Positions 1-5,368 of a stretch of DNA of 5,368 nucleotides are shown here, in pieces. Below the pieces are notes generated by a model. That model had not been told where the DNA came from. It saw only the letters and a list, made by a program, of their open reading frames with translations, and made no database searches. Position 1 is the first letter of the stretch. Every line of letters begins with the position of its first letter. This DNA comes from JBJXDT01 sp046153505 (lineage in GTDB: Bacteria > Pseudomonadota > Gammaproteobacteria > Burkholderiales > Methylophilaceae): NCBI GenBank assembly GCA_046153505.1, contig JBJXDT010000054.1, positions 1-5,368 on the forward strand, in the 5' to 3' direction. The position numbers were made by a program, and so were the translations under genes.

Positions 1-663
1 TGCGATATGGATGCCGCGATTGAAGGTACGCTACGGTCTTCTTTTGCTAACTGCGGACAAGTATGTCTTGGTACAGAGCGCGTATATGTGGAACGCCCGA
101 TTTTTGAAGAATTTGTACAACGCCTAAAAGCGGGTGTAGAGAAAATGCAGCCTGGTTTGCCAAGTGACCCTGCCAGCGGCATGGGGCCATTGATTTCGCA
201 AGAGCATCGAAACAAGGTGCTTTCATATTATAAAAATGCCGTAGAAGAAGGTGCAACAGTTGTGACTGGCGGCGGCATACCCGAAATGCCACAAGCATTA
301 GAGGGTGGTTCATGGGTGCAACCCACGATATGGACTGGCCTGCCAGACACAGCCACCGTGCTGCGCGAAGAGATTTTTGGCCCATGTTGCCACATTGCGC
401 CGTTTGACTCTGAGGAAGAAGTGATTCGTCGCGCTAACGATAACCCTTATGGGCTGGCTTCTGCTATTTGGACAAGCAATTTGAGTCGCGGACACCGCAT
501 GGCAAATGCCATTGAAACGGGCATTGTGTGGGTGAATTCTTGGTTCTTACGTGATTTACGCACACCGTTTGGCGGCGCTAAGCAGTCGGGCATTGGCCGC
601 GAAGGCGGGGTGCATTCACTTGAGTTTTATACTGAATTAAAAAATGTTTGCATTAAACTTTAA
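1..663 (+). CDS. dmpC: 2-hydroxymuconic semialdehyde dehydrogenase, C-terminal part (5' end outside window)
   Basis: This enzyme of the aldehyde dehydrogenase superfamily oxidises 2-hydroxymuconic semialdehyde with NAD+ to 2-hydroxymuconate (enol form of 4-oxalocrotonate), the first step of the oxalocrotonate branch. The reading frame is open from base 1, so the 220 residues visible are roughly the last 45% of a protein that is usually about 485 residues. Visible are the catalytic-cysteine block NCGQVCLGTER (nucleophile Cys22 of the fragment, codon 64-66), the cofactor-binding EEIFGP motif (Glu124) and the family-typical NSWFLRDLRTPFGG followed by KQSGIGREGG near residues 178-203. The NAD-binding N-terminal half and the general-base Glu lie upstream of the window, so their absence is an edge effect. 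The ATG at 7 is internal and is not the start. The WFLRDLRTPFGG block and the meta-cleavage neighbours favour this assignment over a generic aldehyde dehydrogenase. xylG is an equivalent name. Confidence 0.95.
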   Translation, partial: CDMDAAIEGTLRSSFANCGQVCLGTERVYVERPIFEEFVQRLKAGVEKMQPGLPSDPASGMGPLISQEHRNKVLSYYKNAVEEGATVVTGGGIPEMPQALEGGSWVQPTIWTGLPDTATVLREEIFGPCCHIAPFDSEEEVIRRANDNPYGLASAIWTSNLSRGHRMANAIETGIVWVNSWFLRDLRTPFGGAKQSGIGREGGVHSLEFYTELKNVCIKL

Positions 664-676
664 GTGAAGACACAAC

Positions 677-1459
677 ATGGATAAAAAATTAATTACCGAA
701 CTGGGCGATGAGCTTTATCAAGCGCTGACCACGCAGACGATGATTGAACCACTGACCAATCGTCATGCCGACATTACGATTGAAAATGCCTACAACATTC
801 AGCAACGCATGATTGAGCGCCGCATACAAGCTGGCGAGCGCATTATTGGTAAAAAAATTGGTGTTACCTCGCTGGCTGTGATGAATATGCTAGGCGTGTA
901 TCAACCAGATTTTGGTTACATGCTAGATGGCATGCTTTATAACGAAGGCGAGTCTATTGATATCGCCACATTGATTCAGCCAAAGGCGGAAGGTGAGATT
1001 GCTTTTGTTCTAAAAAAAGACCTTTTAGGCCCAGGCATCACCAATGCACAAGTGCTGGCGGCGACTGAATGTGTGATGCCGTGTTTTGAGATTGTTGATT
1101 CACGCATTCGCGATTGGAAAATTAAGATTCAAGATACGGTAGCCGACAATGCCTCATGTGGTGTTTTTGTGCTTGGCGACCAAGCGGTTGACCCGCGTAA
1201 GCTAGATTTGGCCTTGTGTGGCATGGTGTTAGAGAAAAATGGTGAAATTATAACCACTGGCGCTGGCGCAGCAGCGCTCGGCTCACCCGTCAATGCAATC
1301 ACTTGGCTGGCAAATACTATGGGCGCGCTTGGTATTCCATTAAAAGCGGGTGAAGTAATATTGTCGGGCGCGCTTGCCGCAATGCTTCCAGCCAAAGCGG
1401 GCGATAACTTCCGCGTTAGCATAGGCGGGCTTGGCGGCTGTAGTGTTAGGTTTCACTAG
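677..1459 (+). CDS. dmpE: 2-oxopent-4-enoate (2-hydroxypenta-2,4-dienoate) hydratase
   Basis: This enzyme adds water to 2-hydroxypenta-2,4-dienoate, giving 4-hydroxy-2-oxovalerate, at the point where the two meta-cleavage branches rejoin. It is 260 residues, the usual family length. It shows the acidic metal-ligand set of the hydratase/decarboxylase (FAH-like) fold: Glu105 and Glu107 in AEGEIAFV, and Glu138 in EIVDSRIRDWK. Conserved Lys60 (GKKIGVTS) and the glycine-rich GAGAAALGSP near the C-terminus are also present. It is a paralogue of the decarboxylase at 3461-4249. I call this copy the hydratase because the other copy matches DmpH-type sequence much better and because it sits directly upstream of the acetaldehyde dehydrogenase and aldolase genes. 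It begins 13 bases after the dehydrogenase stop with only a weak ribosome site (GTGAAGA, 664-670), which suggests translational coupling. In the related systems hydratase and decarboxylase form a complex; I infer the same here. Confidence 0.92.
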   Translation: MDKKLITELGDELYQALTTQTMIEPLTNRHADITIENAYNIQQRMIERRIQAGERIIGKKIGVTSLAVMNMLGVYQPDFGYMLDGMLYNEGESIDIATLIQPKAEGEIAFVLKKDLLGPGITNAQVLAATECVMPCFEIVDSRIRDWKIKIQDTVADNASCGVFVLGDQAVDPRKLDLALCGMVLEKNGEIITTGAGAAALGSPVNAITWLANTMGALGIPLKAGEVILSGALAAMLPAKAGDNFRVSIGGLGGCSVRFH

Positions 1460-1492
1460 ATAATATTAAAGTTACATAAATTAAAGTTTTAC

Positions 1493-1497
1493 GGGAG
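1493..1497 (+). promoter_or_regulatory. Ribosome binding site of acetaldehyde dehydrogenase gene
   Basis: GGGAG lies eight bases before the ATG at 1506. It sits at the end of a 46-base AT-rich spacer and supports that start codon. Confidence 0.7.
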
Positions 1498-1505
1498 TAT
1501 TTGAG

Positions 1506-2417
1506 ATGAAAAAAATCAAATGTGCGTTAATCGGCCCAGGCAATATTGGCACCGATTTGCTCGCTAAATTACAGCGTAGCCCAGTCCTCGAACCAGTGTG
1601 GATGGTGGGCATTGATCCGAATTCTGACGGCTTAAAGCGTGCACGCGAGATGGGCATTAAAACCACTTCCGATGGTGTTGATGGCTTATTGCCTCACGTA
1701 CTTGCCGATGGCGTACAGATTGCATTTGATGCGACCAGCGCCTATGTGCATGCAGAAAATTCACGCAAATTAAACGCGCTGGGGGTGATGATGATTGATT
1801 TAACGCCCGCCGCAATTGGCCCATTCTGCGTGCCGCCAGTCAATCTAAAAGAACATTTGGGTAAACGCGAAATGAACGTCAATATGGTGACTTGCGGTGG
1901 TCAGGCGACCATTCCCATTGTGGCCGCGGTATCTAAAATTCAACCTGTCGCTTATGCGGAAATCATTGCGACTGCGGCTTCAAAATCAGCTGGCCCAGGT
2001 ACACGTAAAAATATTGATGAGTTTACGACCACTACGGCGAATGCAATTAGAGTCGTGGGCGGCGCAAAACAAAGCAAGGCGATTATTGTGCTTAATCCTG
2101 CTGAACCGCCGTTGCTGATGCGCGATACTGTGCACTGCTTGACGGAAACTGAGCCAGACCAAAAACGCATTACTGCTTCGATTTTAGAGATGATTACCGA
2201 AGTGCAAAAATATGTGCCAGGCTACAGACTGGTGAATGGTCCAGTGTTTGATGGTAATCGAGTGTCTGTTTTTATGGAAGTGACAGGACTAGGCGATTAC
2301 TTGCCAATTTACGCGGGCAACTTAGATATTATGACGGCCGCTGCCGCACGCACCGCAGAAATGTTTGCGGAAGAACTGCTAAACGGCACAATCACACTTC
2401 AGCCAGTTGCTGCTTAG
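1506..2417 (+). CDS. dmpF: Acetaldehyde dehydrogenase (acylating)
   Basis: This enzyme converts acetaldehyde, NAD+ and coenzyme A to acetyl-CoA, the last step of the pathway. It is 303 residues, close to the DmpF/BphJ family length. The N-terminal Rossmann motif GPGNIGTDLL covers residues 10-19, with GIDP at 35-38 ending the second strand. The nucleophile is Cys130 in NMVTCGGQATIP (codon 1893-1895), equivalent to the catalytic Cys of DmpF. The family block SAGPGTRKNIDEFTTTTANA is intact. The start is supported by GGGAG eight bases upstream. The stop is 15 bases before the aldolase start. In characterised homologues this protein forms a heterotetramer with the aldolase and receives acetaldehyde through an internal channel; adjacency and intact motifs make the same arrangement likely here. 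I see no truncation or missing key residue. Confidence 0.96.
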   Translation: MKKIKCALIGPGNIGTDLLAKLQRSPVLEPVWMVGIDPNSDGLKRAREMGIKTTSDGVDGLLPHVLADGVQIAFDATSAYVHAENSRKLNALGVMMIDLTPAAIGPFCVPPVNLKEHLGKREMNVNMVTCGGQATIPIVAAVSKIQPVAYAEIIATAASKSAGPGTRKNIDEFTTTTANAIRVVGGAKQSKAIIVLNPAEPPLLMRDTVHCLTETEPDQKRITASILEMITEVQKYVPGYRLVNGPVFDGNRVSVFMEVTGLGDYLPIYAGNLDIMTAAAARTAEMFAEELLNGTITLQPVAA

Positions 2418-2420
2418 GCA

Positions 2421-2426
2421 AAGGAG
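2421..2426 (+). promoter_or_regulatory. Ribosome binding site of aldolase gene
   Basis: AAGGAG lies six bases before the ATG at 2433, just after the acetaldehyde dehydrogenase stop codon. It is the closest match to the consensus Shine-Dalgarno in the window. Confidence 0.8.
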
Positions 2427-2432
2427 AAAGCA

Positions 2433-3464
2433 ATGAATTTACAAGGTAAAAAAGTAATTTTGCATGACAATACGCTGCGCGATGGCATGCATCCTAAGCG
2501 TCACCAAATTACGATAGATCAAATGCTTGCTGTGGCCAAAGGTTTGGACGATGCGGGTATGCCATTGCTGGAAATTACACATGGCGACGGTTTAGGCGGT
2601 GCATCGGTCAATTATGGTTTTCCGCTACATACGGACATAGAGTATTTGAATGCAGTTATTCCACATCTTAAACGCACCAAAGTTTCTGCCTTGTTAGTGC
2701 CAGGTATTGGCACGGTTGATCATCTGCGCGCCGCGTTTGATTGTGGCTTGCACACAGTACGCGTAGCAACACACAGTACCGAGGCCGATGTCTCAGAGCA
2801 ACACATTACCGTTGGGCGCAAGCTTGGGCTGGACACGGTGGGCTTTTTGATGATGGCGCATATGAACACGCCAGAAAAATTGGCTGAACAAGCTAAATTG
2901 ATGGAAGGCTATGGCGCAGAGTGCGTCTATGTCACTGATTCAGCAGGCTATTTATTGCCGGATGGCGTCACTGATCGCGTGGCCGCTTTACGTGCTGTGC
3001 TGCGGCCAGAAACGCAAATTGGTTTTCATGGACATCATAATATGGCGATGGGCGTCGCCAACTCGCTGGCGGCAATTGAAGCGGGCGCAATTCGTATTGA
3101 TGGCTCTACCAATGGCTTGGGTGCTGGTGCCGGCAACACGCCGTTGGAAGTGTTCGTTGCCGTGTGCAACCGCATGGGAATAGAGACGGGTGTCGATTTA
3201 TATAAAATCATGGATGTCGCTGAAGATATTGTGCTGCCGATGATGGACCACATGGTACGGATTGATAGAGAGGCGCTCACTTTGGGCTACGCGGGCGTTT
3301 ATTCCACATTCCTGCTGTTCGCTAAACGTGCAGCGCTTAAATACAAGGTGCCAGCGCGCGATATATTGGTTGAACTCGGTCGTCGCGGCATGGTGGCGGG
3401 TCAAGAAGATATGATTGAGGATGCTGCGATGACGATGGCTAAAGAACGCGGGTTATTAGTATGA
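2433..3464 (+). CDS. dmpG: 4-hydroxy-2-oxovalerate aldolase
   Basis: This class II (divalent metal) pyruvate aldolase, of the HMG-CoA lyase-like TIM-barrel family, splits 4-hydroxy-2-oxovalerate into pyruvate and acetaldehyde. It is 343 residues, normal for DmpG/BphI. The N-terminal signature HDNTLRDGMHP supplies Arg16, Asp17 and His20, the catalytic arginine, a metal ligand and the catalytic-base histidine of the family. FHGHHNMAMG supplies the metal-binding His199 and His201. The C-terminal GYAGVYSTF contains Tyr290, the active-site tyrosine position known in BphI. The C-terminal domain that contacts the dehydrogenase partner is present at full length. The gene has a strong ribosome site, follows its partner gene by 15 bases, and its TGA stop overlaps the next ATG (ATGA, 3461-3464). 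All key residues are intact, so an active enzyme is expected. Confidence 0.97.
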   Translation: MNLQGKKVILHDNTLRDGMHPKRHQITIDQMLAVAKGLDDAGMPLLEITHGDGLGGASVNYGFPLHTDIEYLNAVIPHLKRTKVSALLVPGIGTVDHLRAAFDCGLHTVRVATHSTEADVSEQHITVGRKLGLDTVGFLMMAHMNTPEKLAEQAKLMEGYGAECVYVTDSAGYLLPDGVTDRVAALRAVLRPETQIGFHGHHNMAMGVANSLAAIEAGAIRIDGSTNGLGAGAGNTPLEVFVAVCNRMGIETGVDLYKIMDVAEDIVLPMMDHMVRIDREALTLGYAGVYSTFLLFAKRAALKYKVPARDILVELGRRGMVAGQEDMIEDAAMTMAKERGLLV

Positions 3465-4249
3465 ATCTAGATAAAGCCACCATCGCGAAACTGGCAGAGC
3501 ACTTGGAAAATTGCGAGCTGGAAGCCCGCGATACCACCAAAATCACTGACGATTACCCTGACATGGATTGGGACGATGCCTATGCGATTCAAGATGAAAT
3601 TCGCCGTCGCAAAATCGCGCGTGGCCACAAAATTGTTGGCTTGAAAGCGGGTTTAACTTCATTCGCAAAAATGAAACAAATGGGTGTAGATACGCCTGTT
3701 TTTGGCTTTATGGCAGATTACTATGCCGTGCCCGAAGGCGGTGAATGCCAAATTTCAAAACTCATTCACCCAAAAGTTGAGCCAGAAATCGCTTTCGTTA
3801 CTAAGACTGCCATAAAAGGGCCTGGTTGCCATATTGGCACAGTGTTGGCAGCCATCGATTTTGTCATGCCAGGCATTGAAGTGATTGATTCGCGCTATCG
3901 TGATTTTAAGTTTGATTTGAAAAGCGTGATTGCGGATAACACTTCTGCAACGCGCTTTGTAGTTGGCGGACGGGCCATTCCAGTGGCCGATGTGGACTTG
4001 CGCACAGTGGGTATTGTGTTAGAAAAAAATGGCGAGCCTGTGTCATTTGGCGCTGGTGCGGCCGTGCTTGGCCATCCTGCTTTGGCGATAGCTATGCTAG
4101 CGAATCACTTGGCTACGCGCGGCGAAGAAATTCCAGCGGGCTCGCTTATTCTTTCAGGCGGCATTACCGAAGCAGTTGCCGTGCAAGCAGGCGATTCTGT
4201 TACTTTGCGTGTGCAAGGTATGGGTTCAGTCGGTATGCGTTTTGTATAA
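3461..4249 (+). CDS. dmpH: 4-oxalocrotonate decarboxylase (2-oxo-3-hexenedioate decarboxylase)
   Basis: This enzyme decarboxylates the keto form of 4-oxalocrotonate (2-oxo-3-hexenedioate) to 2-hydroxypenta-2,4-dienoate, the substrate of the hydratase. It is 262 residues, close to the DmpH/XylI length of about 264. The metal-ligand glutamates are Glu107 and Glu109 in HPKVEPEIAFV and Glu140 in EVIDSRYRDFK; Lys62 (GLKAGLTS) matches Lys60 of the paralogous hydratase with a constant two-residue offset. The N-terminal LAEHLENCELEARDTTKITD and the FGFMADYYAVPEGG stretch resemble DmpH proteins as I recall them, which separates it from the hydratase. The ATG overlaps the aldolase TGA by four bases and no good Shine-Dalgarno precedes it, so translation is probably coupled to that of the aldolase. 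The tautomerase that supplies its substrate follows 21 bases downstream. xylI is an equivalent name. Confidence 0.93.
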   Translation: MNLDKATIAKLAEHLENCELEARDTTKITDDYPDMDWDDAYAIQDEIRRRKIARGHKIVGLKAGLTSFAKMKQMGVDTPVFGFMADYYAVPEGGECQISKLIHPKVEPEIAFVTKTAIKGPGCHIGTVLAAIDFVMPGIEVIDSRYRDFKFDLKSVIADNTSATRFVVGGRAIPVADVDLRTVGIVLEKNGEPVSFGAGAAVLGHPALAIAMLANHLATRGEEIPAGSLILSGGITEAVAVQAGDSVTLRVQGMGSVGMRFV

Positions 4250-4256
4250 TAATCAG

Positions 4257-4262
4257 TAAAGG
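4257..4262 (+). promoter_or_regulatory. Ribosome binding site of tautomerase gene
   Basis: TAAAGG (continuing as AAAT) ends eight bases before the ATG at 4271, in the 21-base gap after the decarboxylase. It supports the start that leaves Pro as residue 2. Confidence 0.6.
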
Positions 4263-4270
4263 AAATTAAT

Positions 4271-4462
4271 ATGCCATTTGCACAAATTTTTCTGGTAGAA
4301 GGTCGCACAGAAGAACAAAAACGCGCTGTGATTGAAAAGGTCACGCAAGCGCTATGTGAGGCGGTTGGCGCGCCACAAGAAACTGTGCGCGTGATGATTT
4401 CTGACGTACCCAAAACTAATTGGGGTATCGCAGGTAAGTCTGTCAAAGATCTTGGCAGATAA
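4271..4462 (+). CDS. dmpI: 4-oxalocrotonate tautomerase
   Basis: This small enzyme (63 codons, 62 residues after Met removal, the standard 4-OT size) converts 2-hydroxymuconate to 2-oxo-3-hexenedioate for the decarboxylase. After Met removal the N-terminal Pro1 is the general base that defines the family. Arg11 (VEGRTEEQK) and Arg39 (ETVRVMI) match the substrate-binding arginines of the Pseudomonas enzyme. The third well-studied active-site position, Phe50 in the mt-2 enzyme, is Trp here (PKTNWGIAGK). Residue 2 is Phe where Ile is common. The family forms hexamers of a beta-alpha-beta unit; I infer the same here. It lies between the decarboxylase and the hydrolase and has a reasonable ribosome site. 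Because the tautomerase superfamily is broad, the name rests on the operon context as much as on the sequence. xylH is an equivalent name. Confidence 0.93.
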   Translation: MPFAQIFLVEGRTEEQKRAVIEKVTQALCEAVGAPQETVRVMISDVPKTNWGIAGKSVKDLGR

Positions 4463-4481
4463 ATTTAAATCGATTAAATTT
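4461..4481 (+). repeat. AT-only inverted repeat between tautomerase and hydrolase genes
   Basis: AAATTTAA (4461-4468) and TTAAATTT (4474-4481) are perfect 8-base complements around a 5-base loop, ATCGA. The left arm includes the last two bases of the tautomerase stop codon. With no G or C in the stem this would be a weak hairpin and does not look like an intrinsic terminator. It may be chance in an AT-rich spacer. Confidence 0.4.
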
Positions 4482-4493
4482 TAGAAAATTTCC

Positions 4494-5324
4494 ATGACAA
4501 ATAATCCAGAAATCGGCAAGAGCATTCTTGCTAACGGCATCCAAACTAATTATCACGAGCATGGACAAGGCGAGCCAGTGCTGCTCATCCACGGCTCTGG
4601 GCCAGGCGTTACAGGCTGGGCAAATTGGCGATTAACCATTCCAGCGCTTGCTGAGAATTTTCGCGTGATCGCGCCTGATATTGTAGGTTTTGGTTACACC
4701 GAACGACCAGCCGATGTGAAATACAACATGGAAACATGGGTGAACCATATTTTTGGTTTTATGGACGCGCTTGGCATAGAAAAAGCGCATGTCGTTGGTA
4801 ACTCATTTGGTGGAGGTCTTGCGCTGGCAATGGCGATTCGCGCGCCGCAGCGCGTTGGGCGACTAGTATTAATGGGTAGCGCAGGCTTGCCATTTACATT
4901 GACCGAAGGCTTAGACCGCGTTTGGGGTTACACGCCATCTATCGATAATATGCGCGGCCTACTAGATTTATTTGCTTTCGACCGTAACCGCGTAACCGAT
5001 GATTTAGCACGCATGCGTTATGAGGCCAGTGTGCGGCCTGGCATTCAAGAAGCGTTTGCACAAATGTTTCCTGCACCGCGCCAAAACGGTGTAAATGACC
5101 TTGCCAGTGATGCAGCCGCAATTAAAGCGCTGCCACATACCACGCTGATAGTGCATGGACGTGAAGATAAAGTCATTCCTCTTGCAAGCTCCTACGAACT
5201 TTTTAGTATGATTCAAAAAGCGCAAATTCACGTGTTTGGGCAATGCGGACATTGGACGCAAATCGAACATGCCACACGCTTTAATAATCTCATTAGCGAT
5301 TTTTTTATTGAATCGAAAAGTTAA
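4494..5324 (+). CDS. dmpD: 2-hydroxymuconic semialdehyde hydrolase
   Basis: This alpha/beta-hydrolase cleaves the carbon-carbon bond of the ring-fission product (2-hydroxymuconic semialdehyde or its 6-alkyl ketone analogues), releasing 2-hydroxypenta-2,4-dienoate and formate or another carboxylic acid. It is the hydrolytic branch enzyme. It is 276 residues, near the family's roughly 280. HGSGPGVTGWANW at about residues 34-46 is the oxyanion-hole region. The catalytic triad is Ser104 in GNSFGGG, Asp225 in HGREDKVIP and His253 in FGQCGHWTQIEH. The GVTGWANW and QMFPAPRQ stretches look more like DmpD/XylF than BphD, so monocyclic substrates are more likely, but substrate range cannot be read from sequence alone. 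The ATG at 4494 is the best start: an in-frame TAG at 4482-4484 closes the frame upstream. No Shine-Dalgarno is evident, unlike at several earlier genes. Its position after the tautomerase differs from the dmp operon, where it lies between C and E. Confidence 0.94.
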   Translation: MTNNPEIGKSILANGIQTNYHEHGQGEPVLLIHGSGPGVTGWANWRLTIPALAENFRVIAPDIVGFGYTERPADVKYNMETWVNHIFGFMDALGIEKAHVVGNSFGGGLALAMAIRAPQRVGRLVLMGSAGLPFTLTEGLDRVWGYTPSIDNMRGLLDLFAFDRNRVTDDLARMRYEASVRPGIQEAFAQMFPAPRQNGVNDLASDAAAIKALPHTTLIVHGREDKVIPLASSYELFSMIQKAQIHVFGQCGHWTQIEHATRFNNLISDFFIESKS

Positions 5325-5342
5325 TTCTGTTGAATTTCGCTT

Positions 5343-5368
5343 ATGACTTTAAATAGACTAGAGGGTAA
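5343..5368 (+). CDS. Possible start of a further gene, cut by window end
   Basis: An ATG 18 bases after the hydrolase stop opens a frame of eight codons reading MTLNRLEG, then runs off the window with AA, so the next residue is Lys or Asn. Spacing and strand fit another operon member. The pattern Leu-Glu-Gly-(Lys) resembles the residues just before the first strand of many short-chain dehydrogenases (LEGKVAxVTG), so that family is a guess, based on too few residues to name a product. No clear ribosome site precedes it. Confidence 0.35.

Noticed and set aside
47..385. 112-codon open frame on the - strand within the dehydrogenase gene
   Set aside because: It overlaps the conserved catalytic-Cys region of the real gene and has no recognisable family features.
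1..663. Truncated dehydrogenase pseudogene
   Set aside because: The frame is open to the first base and the first two codons before the internal ATG (Cys-Asp) fit the family, so the missing N-terminus is explained by the window edge.
1129..1422. 97-codon open frame on the - strand inside the hydratase gene
   Set aside because: It lies antisense and wholly within a well-supported gene, has no ribosome site of note and reads as low-complexity Ala/Ser/Pro-rich sequence, as expected for an antisense shadow.
4105..4446. 113-codon open frame on the - strand across the decarboxylase and tautomerase genes
   Set aside because: It is antisense to two intact genes with conserved catalytic residues and shows no recognisable domain of its own.
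4461..4493. Rho-independent terminator after the tautomerase gene
   Set aside because: The inverted repeat has only A and T in its stem and is followed by just four T residues at the arm end before purines, so a stable terminator hairpin is unlikely. The hydrolase gene also continues on the same strand.
1..5368. An undescribed biological system
   Set aside because: Every full-length gene belongs to the well-known meta-cleavage lower pathway with its catalytic residues intact, apart from the Phe-to-Trp change at tautomerase position 50. No unexplained repeats, unusual domain fusions or unassigned genes are present apart from the few codons at the 3' edge.

Overview
The window is an ordinary-looking stretch of a meta-cleavage (lower) pathway operon for aromatic compounds. 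It has seven recognisable genes, all on the + strand and tightly packed. The order is 2-hydroxymuconic semialdehyde dehydrogenase (3' part only), 2-oxopent-4-enoate hydratase, acylating acetaldehyde dehydrogenase, 4-hydroxy-2-oxovalerate aldolase, 4-oxalocrotonate decarboxylase, 4-oxalocrotonate tautomerase and 2-hydroxymuconic semialdehyde hydrolase. In dmp nomenclature this is C-E-F-G-H-I-D. A possible eighth gene starts in the last 26 bases. No RNA gene, mobile element, CRISPR array or convincing terminator is visible, and no gene-free stretch exceeds 50 bases.

How the genes work together: an extradiol dioxygenase, not in this window, would open catechol to 2-hydroxymuconic semialdehyde. 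That product can take the oxalocrotonate branch (dehydrogenase, tautomerase, decarboxylase) or the direct hydrolytic branch (hydrolase). Both branches converge on 2-hydroxypenta-2,4-dienoate. The hydratase turns this into 4-hydroxy-2-oxovalerate, the aldolase splits it into pyruvate and acetaldehyde, and the acylating dehydrogenase converts acetaldehyde to acetyl-CoA. Carrying both branches suggests the host handles catechol and also substituted catechols whose ring-fission product is a ketone that the dehydrogenase cannot oxidise.

Layout: 1-663 is the dehydrogenase C-terminal half, cut by the window edge. 677-1459 is the hydratase. A 46-base AT-rich spacer follows, then acetaldehyde dehydrogenase (1506-2417) and aldolase (2433-3464) 15 bases apart. 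The aldolase overlaps the decarboxylase (3461-4249) by the 4-base ATGA junction. The tautomerase (4271-4462) comes 21 bases later, and an AT-only 31-base spacer precedes the hydrolase (4494-5324). The last 44 bases may hold the start of another gene.

Organism: the gene families are typical of aromatic-degrading beta- and gammaproteobacteria. Base composition, judged by eye on a few lines (about 42 to 62% GC per line), is intermediate, below that of the Pseudomonas, Burkholderia or Comamonas strains in which these operons are best known. A moderate-GC beta- or gammaproteobacterium is my inference; genus cannot be told from this window. I found no undescribed system. The points of mild interest are the displaced hydrolase gene, Trp at tautomerase position 50, and the partial gene at the end.
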